From the NCBI GenBank assembly GCA_017625435.1, contig JAGAKX010000011.1, positions 124,001 through 188,000 of the forward strand: a DNA stretch of 64,000 nt. The letters are read 5' to 3'. The position numbers and the translations under genes are program-made. Origin of the DNA: Clostridia bacterium. Lineage in GTDB: Bacteria > Bacillota > Clostridia > Oscillospirales > Acutalibacteraceae. Below, one piece after another: positions 1 to 7,698 of this stretch. The notes beneath the pieces were generated by a model that worked only from the letters and a program-made list of their open reading frames with translations, did not search any database and was not told where the DNA came from. Position 1 is the stretch's first letter, and the number at the start of each line of letters is the position of its first letter.

Positions 1-1185
1 TATAACGAATGTCCCTCGACGGCTACAGACTGGTACTATAAGCTCAGCGGAGATACAAACTACATCCGCCGTGACAGAATAGCAAAGATTATAAAATGGC
101 AGCAGACAGGCGATTACGGTACAATTGATATTACCGTAAACCTTTCAAAGCCCGAAAAGGATCCCAAGGCAATTGCAGCTGCAAAAAATATGCCTCAGTC
201 GGGATATCCCAAGTGTATGCTCTGCCGTGAGTGTGAAGGCTATGCAGGAAGACTTGATTTCCCTGCACGTCAGAATCACAGAATCATTCCCGTTGAAATA
301 AACGGTGAGGACTGGTTTATGCAGTATTCACCCTATGTTTATTATAACGAGCATTGCATTGTTTTCAATTCGAAGCACACTCCCATGACAATTGACAGAA
401 GTGTTTTCAAAAAGCTTCTCGGCTTTGTTACTGTATTCCCACATTATTTCTTAGGTTCCAATGCAGACCTTCCCATTGTCGGCGGTTCAATTCTGTCACA
501 CGAGCATTTCCAGGGCGGTAAATACGAATTTGCAATGGAAAGAGCACCTATTGAAAAGGAAATTGCTTTTGAGGGCTTCTCTGACGTAAAGGCAGGTCTT
601 GTAAAGTGGCCTATGTCCACAATAAGACTTCAGTCAGAAAACAAGGAAAGCCTTGTTGAGCTTTCCGATAAGATTCTCCGTAAATGGAGAGGCTATACCG
701 ATGAGTCTGCCTTCATTTTTGCCGAAACCGACGGTGTTCCCCATAACACAATCACTCCCATTGCAAGAAGAAGGGGAGAGCTTTTTGAAATTGACCTTGT
801 TCTCAGAAACAACATAACCACCGAAGAGCATCCTCTGGGAGTTTATCATCCTCATGCAGAGCTTCACCACATAAAAAAGGAAAATATCGGTCTTATAGAG
901 GTTATGGGACTTGCAGTTCTTCCTCCCAGACTCAAAGACGAGCTTGAAGCTCTTAAAAACGCAATTCTCGGAAAGAAGGATTTAAGAGCCGATGCTCTGA
1001 CTGCTTCCCACGCAGACTGGGCCCAATCCTTTGTTGACAAATACACCTTTACGGAAGAAAACTGTATGGATATTCTTCAGGATGAGGTCGGAAAGGTATT
1101 TGCAACCGTTCTTGAGCACGCAGGTGTTTATAAGCGTGATGAAAACGGGGTAAAGGCATTTATGCGTTTTATTGAAAGTGTTTGA
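1..1185 (+). CDS. galT: UDP-glucose--hexose-1-phosphate uridylyltransferase (GalT, type 2), 5' truncated by window edge
   Basis: Leloir-pathway enzyme that exchanges UMP between UDP-glucose and galactose-1-phosphate in the cytoplasm. The frame is open from base 1, so the gene begins upstream; 394 residues are visible of the roughly 500 usual for the Firmicutes type. Recognisable blocks are CMLCRECEGYAGR, EHCIVFNSKHTPM and, near base 500, SHEHFQGG, which corresponds to the catalytic His-x-His-x-Gln region. The first in-window ATG (190) is internal. The stop at 1183-1185 overlaps the -35 box of the next gene. galK and other Leloir genes would be expected upstream, outside the window. Family assignment is strong from the motifs and length. 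Confidence 0.93.
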   Translation, partial: YNECPSTATDWYYKLSGDTNYIRRDRIAKIIKWQQTGDYGTIDITVNLSKPEKDPKAIAAAKNMPQSGYPKCMLCRECEGYAGRLDFPARQNHRIIPVEINGEDWFMQYSPYVYYNEHCIVFNSKHTPMTIDRSVFKKLLGFVTVFPHYFLGSNADLPIVGGSILSHEHFQGGKYEFAMERAPIEKEIAFEGFSDVKAGLVKWPMSTIRLQSENKESLVELSDKILRKWRGYTDESAFIFAETDGVPHNTITPIARRRGELFEIDLVLRNNITTEEHPLGVYHPHAELHHIKKENIGLIEVMGLAVLPPRLKDELEALKNAILGKKDLRADALTASHADWAQSFVDKYTFTEENCMDILQDEVGKVFATVLEHAGVYKRDENGVKAFMRFIESV

Positions 1186-1210
1186 CAACTTAAATTTTCT
1201 GTGATAATAT
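1182..1210 (+). promoter_or_regulatory. Promoter of the small Cys-rich exported protein gene
   Basis: TTGACA at 1182-1187 and TAATAT at 1205-1210 are separated by 17 bp, a near-consensus sigma-A promoter. The -35 box overlaps the galT stop codon, so the next gene can be transcribed on its own. Its ribosome site (AAGGAG) lies about 8 nt before the ATG at 1257. Confidence 0.7.
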
Positions 1211-1256
1211 TATCTTAAAGAAATATCATTGTTATTTTAGTTAAGGAGTTTTTGAT

Positions 1257-1718
1257 ATGAAAAAATGTCTCAGTGTTTTTCTCAGCATTCTGATGCTTCT
1301 TTCTGTATGTGCAGTTTCAGTTTCTGCTGCAGACGAATGTCAGCACAGTTACACCGGTACTTACGTTGCTCCCACCTGTGTTGATGACGGTTATTTCCTT
1401 TATGTCTGTTCAAACTGCGGTGACAATTATAAGGTAACAGAAAACGCACCTGCCGCCCTCGGACATAACTTCGGCGAATGGTATGTAATTGATAATGCAG
1501 AGTGTATCTATGAAGGTCACGAAAAGCGTGACTGTGCACGTTGCGGAGCTTCTGACATAAAGACAATTCCTGTCCTCGGTCATATTGATGACAATTCCAA
1601 CGGCAAGTGTGACCGTTGCAATGAGCCTATGAAGAGCGAAACCACTTTTGCTCCCTTTGACTGGCTTATGGCTCTTTTCCAGGCAATTATTCAGTTCTTT
1701 AAGGATATCTTTGCATAA
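1257..1718 (+). CDS. Small exported Cys-rich protein with C-x2-C-G modules
   Basis: Not a named family I recognise. Residues 1-25 are a signal peptide (Lys-Lys, hydrophobic core, VSVSA-A cleavage). The mature part carries two modules of the form Cys...Gly...Cys-x2-Cys-Gly ending in a Leu-Gly-His, then a degenerate third Cys-x2-Cys (CDRC). Such modules occur in tandem in large surface proteins of gut Firmicutes and could bind metal or form disulphides. The last 20 residues (FDWLMALF...FKDIF) are aromatic, hydrophobic and amphipathic, without a sortase motif, and might hold the protein at the membrane. It has its own promoter and a terminator at 1734-1765, so it is monocistronic. Function unknown. 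Confidence 0.75.
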   Translation: MKKCLSVFLSILMLLSVCAVSVSAADECQHSYTGTYVAPTCVDDGYFLYVCSNCGDNYKVTENAPAALGHNFGEWYVIDNAECIYEGHEKRDCARCGASDIKTIPVLGHIDDNSNGKCDRCNEPMKSETTFAPFDWLMALFQAIIQFFKDIFA

Positions 1719-1733
1719 TTAAAAACAAATATT

Positions 1734-1765
1734 AAAATGGGTATCACCAAGGTGATACCCATTTT
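1734..1765. terminator. Bidirectional terminator between convergent genes
   Basis: Perfect 15-bp inverted repeat, AAAATGGGTATCACC at 1734-1748 and its complement at 1751-1765, with a 2-nt spacer. The A-run on one side and T-run on the other let it end both the + strand exported-protein gene and the - strand phosphoribosyltransferase gene. Confidence 0.9.
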
Positions 1766-1777
1766 ATTTTAGCGGTT

Positions 1778-2329
1778 TTATATAGCTTCGCCCTTTGAGT
1801 TGAACAAGGGGAGCTTTTCAAGATATCTGATATCAGTTCTTTCCTGTGCGTCGCCCTCAGCTAAAATGCAGAGCTTTCCGCAGACGATACCCCCTGCCTG
1901 TTCTACGAGCTGTTCTATTGCATAAAGGGATTCTCCCGTAGAAATAACATCGTCAACTATGAGAATTCTCTTGCCCTTCATAAGCTCGGCATCTGCAGTA
2001 TCAAGATACAGCTTCTGTTCCTTTGCCGTGGTTATAGAACGGACATTTACCTCAAACACACCTGTCATATAAAGCTTAGGTGCTTTTCTTGCCAGGAAAT
2101 ACTTTTTATCACCGTGCTGTCTTGCCATTTCGTGAACAAGGGGAATACCCTTGGCTTCCGCGGAAATAAGATAGTCGTATTCGGGAGCAATTTCAAGAAG
2201 AGCACCGGCAGAAGCTACCGTTAATTCCTGGTCACCGAAAATGACAAAAGCACCTATCATAAGATTTTCATTAAGAGGACACAGGGGAAGATTTCTTTCA
2301 CAGCCCGCAATATTCATTGTGTAATACAT
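1778..2329 (-). CDS. Purine phosphoribosyltransferase-like protein (APRT/XPRT type)
   Basis: Type I phosphoribosyltransferase of 183 residues, cytoplasmic, expected to join a base (probably a purine) to PRPP for salvage. The PRPP-binding signature ILIVDDVISTGES sits about two thirds along, and an APRT-like AEAKGIPL segment precedes it. A GTG at 2338 would add three residues, but AAAGGGTGG overlaps that codon and is correctly spaced for the ATG at 2329, so the ATG is preferred. Transcribed alone from its own promoter (2365-2392). Base specificity cannot be settled from sequence; the family also contains regulators such as PurR, but no DNA-binding domain is present. Confidence 0.8.
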   Translation of the reverse strand: MYYTMNIAGCERNLPLCPLNENLMIGAFVIFGDQELTVASAGALLEIAPEYDYLISAEAKGIPLVHEMARQHGDKKYFLARKAPKLYMTGVFEVNVRSITTAKEQKLYLDTADAELMKGKRILIVDDVISTGESLYAIEQLVEQAGGIVCGKLCILAEGDAQERTDIRYLEKLPLFNSKGEAI

Positions 2330-2364
2330 TATATCCACCCTTTCGGTAATTTGTTTCCTCTTCT

Positions 2365-2392
2365 ATTATAAAATGCGTAATGAAAATGTCAA
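2365..2392 (-). promoter_or_regulatory. Promoter of the phosphoribosyltransferase gene
   Basis: On the minus strand TTGACA (2392-2387) and TATAAT (2370-2365) are spaced by 16 bp, both consensus hexamers, about 35 bp before the ATG. Confidence 0.75.
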
Positions 2393-2497
2393 TAAAAATT
2401 CCCGAAGCCGAAAAAAATTCCCGTAATGAAAAGAGTAAGAAGGCAGATACACAGGAAAATAAACAGGTTTTTTATGTTTTCTTTCAAAAAAGCTCAC

Positions 2498-2518
2498 TTC
2501 TTAAAATATTTTTAAGAA
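2498..2518. other. AT-rich dyad upstream of the PBP1A promoter
   Basis: TTCTTAAAA at 2498-2506 and its exact complement at 2510-2518 flank a 3-nt centre. It lies about 30 bp upstream of the presumed -35 box of the PBP1A gene and could be a regulator site. The rest of the 2393-2540 gap is AT-rich without further structure I can name. Confidence 0.35.
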
Positions 2519-2546
2519 TATTTGGCAAAAATTTTTAAAAATATAC

Positions 2547-2575
2547 TAAACATTTCGGAAAAAGTATGTTATAAT
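2547..2575 (+). promoter_or_regulatory. Promoter of the PBP1A gene
   Basis: TATAAT at 2570-2575 is a consensus -10 box. The hexamer 17 bp upstream, TAAACA at 2547-2552, matches the -35 consensus at four of six positions. Confidence 0.5.
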
Positions 2576-2624
2576 ACAATCCGTATATGGAAATATTGCA
2601 ATTTTTTAGAAAAGGATGGTTGCA

Positions 2625-4859
2625 TTGAATAAAGAAAATACATCTCCCGCAAAGAACAAAAGGAGAAAAAAGAAGAAAAAGCCATTAAGCAGAGGTCTTA
2701 CGGCCTTTCTCACAGCTTTTCTTATGGTCTTTATGATAGGTGTGCTGACTGCAGGCATTATAGTTATTGATATCTTTTCGGATATAGGTCTTATCAATAT
2801 AGGTCATAATCCGGAAAAGGACATCGCCGGTGTGGACTATATTGACCTTGACAACTACATAGCCAATCAGAGCCAGACAACGATTATTTACGGCTATGAC
2901 GCTGACGGAAACGAGATTGAAATTGCCCGTCTTCACGGACAGGAAAACCGTGAATGGGTTGATTTGGAAGAAGTATGTCAGGACCTTCAGGATGCCGTCG
3001 TTGCTCTTGAAGACAAGCGTTTTCCCACTCACAAGGGTGTTGACTGGATAAGAACCATAGGTGTAGTGGTAAAATACAGCTTTTCTCAGGGCGGTTCAAC
3101 TCTTACACAGCAGTTAATAAAGAATCTTACGGGTGAAAATGCAGGTACCTTTGTAAGAAAGTACAAAGAAATCAAAAACGCTCTTGCTCTTGAGCAGCAT
3201 TTTGATAAGGACGAGATTCTTGAAGCATACCTTAACACCATTTATCTTGATATGGGCTGTTACGGTATAAAAACGGGTGCTGAGTATTATTTCAATAAGG
3301 ATGTAAGTGATCTTACTCTTATGGAAAGTGCAATTCTTGCCTCCATTACAAAAGCACCGCGAGGCTTTAATCCCATTGTCAATTACGAAAATAACCGTGC
3401 CCGTGCAACTGAATGTCTTAACTATATGCTTGAACAGGGCTATATTACAAAGGAAGAGTTCGATGCTGCCCTTGCCGAAGAGGTTATTTTCTACGGTGAC
3501 GACAGAGAGCGTGAGGAAGAATATGTTGACGAAGAGGACGTAATGATAACAACTGAGTACAACAGCTACTATGTTGACCTTGTTATCGAAACTCTTATTG
3601 ACGATCTCAGAGAGCAGTACGGCTATACCGAATCCGAAGCCTTCCGTAAGGTATATTACGGTGGTCTTAAGGTTTATGCCGCACTTGATATGGATATTCA
3701 GGACGAAATTGAATACGTTTACGAAAACAGAATAACCTTCCCCAAGGAGGCTGATACGGAAGAGAATCCCGCAATTCAGTCCTCAATGGTTATTCTTGAC
3801 TATGAAGGAAGAATTGTTGCAACTGCAGGACGTCTCGGACAGAAGACAGGTGACAGAACTCTTAACATCGGTACCACATCTCCCAGACAGCCCGGTTCAA
3901 CAATCAAGCCTCTTTCTGCCTATGCACCTGCAATTGAGCTTAACTATTATACGTGGTCAAGCTACATTCCCAATTACGGTATTGCGGTAAGGGGAGAGGA
4001 TAAGCCCTGGCCTACAAACTACGGCGGTGTAGCGGGCAGTATTGACGACCTTAAGAATCTTCCGCAGGCTATAGCTCCCTCCCTTAATACAATTCCTGCA
4101 AGAATCATTGATGCTCTTACCCCCACAACAAGCTACAGATTCCTGAGAGACCGTTTCAAGATTTCTACACTTGTTGAGGGTGATGCAGACTATGCACCTC
4201 TTGCAATCGGTGCTATGAATTACGGTCTTACATGTCTTGATATGGCGGCAGCTTACGTGACCTTCGGCAACGGCGGTCTGTATTATGAGCCATGGTGCTA
4301 CTATAAGGTTACAAACGCAGCAGGCGATGAGGTTATTCTTGAGCCCAACCGTGAGGGTGAGCAGGTTATTTCCTCCGGTACTGCAGATGTTATGCTTCAG
4401 CTTCTCAAGTGTGTTGTTACCTATCCCAACGGTACCGGCGGAGCTTATGCTGTCAGCGGCCAGGAAAACTGGGCTAAGTCCGGTACAACATCCGACAACA
4501 AGGATAAGTGGTTCTGCGGAGGAACAGGCTATTATGTAGGCTGTGCGTGGACGGGCTTTGAAAAGGTTCAGAAGGCAATCAATACCTCCTATTACGGACA
4601 GAATCCTGCAGGTAAGGTATATAAAGAGGTTATGACCAGAATTCACGACGGTCTTGAATATAAGGGCTTCGAAATGGGTGACGAGGTTGTAAGACGCTCT
4701 TACTGCACCGGTACGGGTCTTCTTGCAAGTGCAAACTGTCCTTCGTCAACGGGCTGGTATAAGGTAAGCTTCCTTCCCGGTGTATGTAAGGGTTGCTCCG
4801 GCAGACCTTCCACAGGTGAAGATATAGGCGATCCCGGTTACGATATCCCTGATTTTTAA
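2625..4859 (+). CDS. Class A penicillin-binding protein 1A (glycosyltransferase/transpeptidase)
   Basis: Bifunctional peptidoglycan synthase that polymerises lipid II and cross-links the stem peptides outside the membrane. 744 residues: a short Lys/Arg-rich cytoplasmic tail, one membrane segment (about 24-50), a GT51 domain with the catalytic LEDKRFPTH block (about 130) and QGGSTLTQQLIKNL (about 155), then a transpeptidase with the Ser-x2-Lys site PGSTIK (about 425), a Ser-Leu-Asn (about 487) and Lys-Ser-Gly-Thr (about 618). No PASTA domain. An ATG at 2616 touches its own AAAGG; the TTG at 2625 has AAAGGATGG five bases upstream and is preferred. ruvX follows after 10 bp, so the two are probably co-transcribed. 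Confidence 0.95.
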   Translation: MNKENTSPAKNKRRKKKKKPLSRGLTAFLTAFLMVFMIGVLTAGIIVIDIFSDIGLINIGHNPEKDIAGVDYIDLDNYIANQSQTTIIYGYDADGNEIEIARLHGQENREWVDLEEVCQDLQDAVVALEDKRFPTHKGVDWIRTIGVVVKYSFSQGGSTLTQQLIKNLTGENAGTFVRKYKEIKNALALEQHFDKDEILEAYLNTIYLDMGCYGIKTGAEYYFNKDVSDLTLMESAILASITKAPRGFNPIVNYENNRARATECLNYMLEQGYITKEEFDAALAEEVIFYGDDREREEEYVDEEDVMITTEYNSYYVDLVIETLIDDLREQYGYTESEAFRKVYYGGLKVYAALDMDIQDEIEYVYENRITFPKEADTEENPAIQSSMVILDYEGRIVATAGRLGQKTGDRTLNIGTTSPRQPGSTIKPLSAYAPAIELNYYTWSSYIPNYGIAVRGEDKPWPTNYGGVAGSIDDLKNLPQAIAPSLNTIPARIIDALTPTTSYRFLRDRFKISTLVEGDADYAPLAIGAMNYGLTCLDMAAAYVTFGNGGLYYEPWCYYKVTNAAGDEVILEPNREGEQVISSGTADVMLQLLKCVVTYPNGTGGAYAVSGQENWAKSGTTSDNKDKWFCGGTGYYVGCAWTGFEKVQKAINTSYYGQNPAGKVYKEVMTRIHDGLEYKGFEMGDEVVRRSYCTGTGLLASANCPSSTGWYKVSFLPGVCKGCSGRPSTGEDIGDPGYDIPDF

Positions 4860-4869
4860 TAGGTGACAA

Positions 4870-5289
4870 ATGGTTATTTTAGCTGTAGATTACGGCGATG
4901 TCCGTACGGGACTTGCCGTGTGTGATAAAAGTGAATTCTTAGCCTCTCCCGTGTGTGTTATAACAGAAAGGGACAGAGATAAGGTTATAAAGCAGGTTTC
5001 CGAAAAGGCAAAAGAGCTGAAAGCCGAGGAAATTGCCGTCGGACTTCCGAAGAATATGGACGGCTCCGAGGGGTTCCGTGCAGAGGCCTGCAAGGAATTT
5101 GCCGACGCTCTCGGCGCGTTTTCGGGAATTCCCGTGGTGCTTCGTGACGAAAGACTTACAACAGTCAGCGCGCACAAGTTTATGAATATGAATGATGTAA
5201 GAGGAAAGAAGAGAAAAAATACGGTAGATGCAGTCGCCGCAGTTATTATTCTTGAGGATTACATCACTTACAGAAAGAATCACAGATAA
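4870..5289 (+). CDS. ruvX: RuvX/YqgF family Holliday-junction resolvase-like nuclease
   Basis: RNase H-fold protein of 139 residues, the usual YqgF length. YqgF is linked to pre-16S rRNA 5' maturation in E. coli and to Holliday-junction resolution by homology. Acidic catalytic positions are visible in AVDYGDVRTG near the start, in the RDERLTTV block, and in DAVAAVIILEDY at the end. It begins 10 bp after the PBP1A gene and is followed by a strong terminator. In other Clostridia it is usually near alaS, so the PBP1A linkage is a local arrangement. Confidence 0.92.
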   Translation: MVILAVDYGDVRTGLAVCDKSEFLASPVCVITERDRDKVIKQVSEKAKELKAEEIAVGLPKNMDGSEGFRAEACKEFADALGAFSGIPVVLRDERLTTVSAHKFMNMNDVRGKKRKNTVDAVAAVIILEDYITYRKNHR

Positions 5290-5345
5290 AAATTCGGACT
5301 TCGGAATACTGAATCCGGAGAAAGAAAAGGCAGACTAAAGCAGAC

Positions 5346-5365
5346 GGGCGGGAATTTTCCCGCCC
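5346..5365 (+). terminator. Rho-independent terminator after ruvX
   Basis: GGGCGGGAA (5346-5354) and TTCCCGCCC (5357-5365) form a GC-rich 9-bp stem, followed by TGTTTTTT. Confidence 0.9.
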
Positions 5366-5382
5366 TGTTTTTTAGTGAAAAG

Positions 5383-5417
5383 TAATAGATAATAGATAAT
5401 GGATAATAGATAATAGA
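5383..5417. repeat. Five-copy heptamer tandem repeat (TAATAGA)
   Basis: Five consecutive 7-mers start at 5383: TAATAGA, TAATAGA, TAATGGA, TAATAGA, TAATAGA. Only the central copy differs, by one base. The run lies between the ruvX terminator and the stop of the minus-strand gene at 5444. It is not long or regular enough to be a CRISPR array. Confidence 0.85.
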
Positions 5418-5443
5418 TTACGGACTAAGTGTAAAAAGGGGAA

Positions 5444-6286
5444 TTATCTGCCGCAGCAGCAGGGAGGATCAAATCCCGGATGCACATCGTTATTGCAGTC
5501 GGGAGTGTCGGGCGGGAAGAATTCCGAAACGGGGAATCGGATTTTTCTGAAGGAATCGCAAGGGTCTTCCGTATCGCAGGAGCATTCCTTTGTGGGCATA
5601 CAGAAATCATAGGCGGGAATGAGCATCTGAACGTCTCTTTCAAGCTGAACAATGGAGAACAGACCGATGGTAACTCTTACGGCTCTTTGTGCACTCTGCG
5701 GACCGAAATTGCCGGGGAAGAAGCGTGCTACGCTTCTGGGAATTGCTGCACCTGCATCCTGAATATTGTTACAGCATTCGCAGGGACGGCAGATTCTTGC
5801 ATCAAGACAAAGGGGAGTTGCAACCTGAATCTTTGCTTTGGGATTCACAGATGTTACGGGAAGAGAGAAATCGTTTTCGCTGCTATATTCGGATGTGAAC
5901 ACCTTTACGTTACCCTCTGCACCGTAAAGGATGCACTTTTTGGAGAAAACGGAAAGTCCCGTTACAGTTACGGGCTGCTGCTGAGAAGAAATAATAGCTT
6001 CAAGGGTTACTGCAAAGAAGAAAGTGATGTCAACAGAATAATATCCTCTGTTGAAGGGTACGGAATCAACCTCCGTGATGACGTTAATTACCTCACAGCC
6101 TCTGCATCTTATGCTTACTGCCGATTCAATAATGCTTTCGGCAGTATCGGTAAAATATACCCTGAGGTCTGCAAGGCAGTCTTTATCTGCACAGGAATCA
6201 TACACACGGGCTGTATCAATACATATAGCCTCGTTTACTTTTCTGCCTTCAATAGTTTCTGTTAAAGGCCCAAGTTTTTCAGACAT
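5444..6286 (-). CDS. Conserved Cys-rich protein of unknown function
   Basis: 280 residues, no signal peptide and no membrane segment. I do not recognise a named domain. An N-terminal half rich in beta-forming sequence contains paired cysteines (SCADKDC, RCRGC); the second half has further clusters (RICRPCECC, CSCDTEDPC) and the chain ends in CCCGR. Similar Cys-rich proteins in spore-forming Clostridia are sometimes suspected spore-coat components, but nothing here proves that. The ATG at 6286 has a perfect AGGAGGT-like site, which is buried in a 13-bp inverted repeat (6291-6345). It is the last gene of the minus-strand operon that starts at 11581, or is separately controlled through that hairpin. 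Confidence 0.7.
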   Translation of the reverse strand: MSEKLGPLTETIEGRKVNEAICIDTARVYDSCADKDCLADLRVYFTDTAESIIESAVSIRCRGCEVINVITEVDSVPFNRGYYSVDITFFFAVTLEAIISSQQQPVTVTGLSVFSKKCILYGAEGNVKVFTSEYSSENDFSLPVTSVNPKAKIQVATPLCLDARICRPCECCNNIQDAGAAIPRSVARFFPGNFGPQSAQRAVRVTIGLFSIVQLERDVQMLIPAYDFCMPTKECSCDTEDPCDSFRKIRFPVSEFFPPDTPDCNNDVHPGFDPPCCCGR

Positions 6287-6290
6287 AAGA

Positions 6291-6345
6291 AAACCTCCGT
6301 AATGTATTTGAAATCCGAAAACTTCATTACATATTACGGAGGTTT
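6291..6345 (-). promoter_or_regulatory. SD-sequestering inverted repeat in front of the Cys-rich gene
   Basis: On the minus-strand mRNA the upstream arm AAACCTCCGTAAT (6345-6333) is exactly complementary to ATTACGGAGGTTT (6303-6291), which holds the ribosome binding site of the gene starting at 6286. The 29-nt loop is AT-rich. A 13-bp stem would hide the whole SD. This could be an RNA thermometer, a leader needing active opening, or part of an unrecognised ligand-binding leader. Confidence 0.6.
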
Positions 6346-6367
6346 ATGAATTATGTTACCGAAAAAA

Positions 6368-7666
6368 TCAATATTCTGAAAAATCGCAGTTGTAGGGCTT
6401 GCCGTTTTCCTCCATTGATTTATCTGCAAGGAAAACCGTCAGATGGCCTGCAATTGAATTGGAGATTTCTGTGCAGGATATGGATTGCTCACCGGTTCTT
6501 ATGAAGTTGATGAAATCGGCTGTAAGGGCAGGGTCGCCGCCGCCGTGTCCCATACCGCCCATAGTGTTTGTGTCGTAAAACTCTCTTACGTAGCCGTCGG
6601 GGGCTTCTGTCACAATCCTTTCGATGCAGAAGTTATTATCTTCAAAATTACCGTAAAGCTCAGCTTTTGTACCTATAATATGAATCTTTCTTACACTCTT
6701 TGCCGTACCGCCTATCATATTATGAGTACCCGTAGCACCGTTTTTGAATTTTACAAGAACGGACTGATGGTCAACAACATTGTTGTCGCACTTATAAATG
6801 CATCTTCCGTAAGGGTTGTCGGTTCTGAGGGATTCCTCTCTTATTTTGTATGTCTGGTCCTTTATTGCTTCAAGGCCTGCCCATACGTAGCACTCCCAAC
6901 GGTCCGGGTGTCCCAGATACATAGTCTTTGCGGAGTATCTGCAGGTGTCAACGTGGGGACAGTCAAGAAGACAGCGTGTACCGGCACCCTCCGGCGCATT
7001 TTCGGGCTTAAACTGGAAAATACTTCCGTGAGAGGATACTGTTTCGGGCTGAGTGTCATTCATAAGCCACATCATAATATCAATATCGTGACAGCTTTTT
7101 GCAAGAAGCATACTTGTTTTGCAGATATCGGAATTTGCCCACTTACCTCTGATATATGAAGTAGAAAGGTGATGATAGCTTACGTGCTCGGACATCTGAA
7201 TGTTTATGATGTCACCGAGTGCTCCCTCAAGAAGCTTTTCCTTTATCTTTTTGTAGAAGGTGGAATAACGTAAAACGTGGCAAACCATAACCTTATTGCC
7301 GTTTTTCTTTATAACGGCAATAAGCTTCTGCATTTCCTCAAGGCTTACGGAAAAGGGCTTTTCAAGAAGCATATCATAGCCTTTTTCAAGAAGAGGTACC
7401 GCTGTTTCAAAATGCTGGTGGTCCATAGTGCCGTTTATGATAACGTCGGCAAAACGGGGCACCTTAGCGAGCTCCTCAGCGGATTCAAAGCAGAATTCTT
7501 CTGAAAAACCGTATCTCTCTGCCGTCATTTTTCTTCTGACCTCATTGGGGTCTGCAATGCCCACAATTTTAAGGTCATCGGGATGGTCAAATGAATAATC
7601 TCCGTAGGTGATTGAACGGTGTCCTGCACCTACTATAATTGCTGTTACAGGTTTTTTCGTGTCCAT
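6368..7666 (-). CDS. Gfo/Idh/MocA family oxidoreductase
   Basis: NAD(P)-dependent sugar or inositol oxidoreductase of 432 residues, cytoplasmic. The N-terminal Rossmann fold shows the dinucleotide site IIVGAGHRS (about 9-17) and the family EKPFS motif (about 100), whose Lys is catalytic. The C-terminal alpha/beta domain contains a Cys cluster (CLLDCPHVDTCRYS) seen in a subset of the family. Some members, such as GH109, are NAD-dependent glycosidases, so substrate and reaction remain open. It follows the ceramidase-like gene by 32 bp, suggesting shared transcription and a role in carbohydrate catabolism. The ribosome site is weak: AAGAGG lies unusually far from the ATG, and a stop codon shortly upstream rules out a longer start. 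Confidence 0.88.
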   Translation of the reverse strand: MDTKKPVTAIIVGAGHRSITYGDYSFDHPDDLKIVGIADPNEVRRKMTAERYGFSEEFCFESAEELAKVPRFADVIINGTMDHQHFETAVPLLEKGYDMLLEKPFSVSLEEMQKLIAVIKKNGNKVMVCHVLRYSTFYKKIKEKLLEGALGDIINIQMSEHVSYHHLSTSYIRGKWANSDICKTSMLLAKSCHDIDIMMWLMNDTQPETVSSHGSIFQFKPENAPEGAGTRCLLDCPHVDTCRYSAKTMYLGHPDRWECYVWAGLEAIKDQTYKIREESLRTDNPYGRCIYKCDNNVVDHQSVLVKFKNGATGTHNMIGGTAKSVRKIHIIGTKAELYGNFEDNNFCIERIVTEAPDGYVREFYDTNTMGGMGHGGGDPALTADFINFIRTGEQSISCTEISNSIAGHLTVFLADKSMEENGKPYNCDFSEY

Positions 7667-7698
7667 AGCTTTATCTTTGTTAACCTCTTAAAACAAAC

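Noticed and set aside
3957-4646. 229-codon frame antisense to the PBP1A gene
   Set aside because: Antisense to the transpeptidase domain, which is intact with all catalytic motifs; no start signal.
5480-6265. 261-codon frame antisense to the Cys-rich protein gene
   Set aside because: The minus-strand gene has a perfect SD and a signal-like upstream element; the + frame has neither, and its Cys are mirror artefacts.
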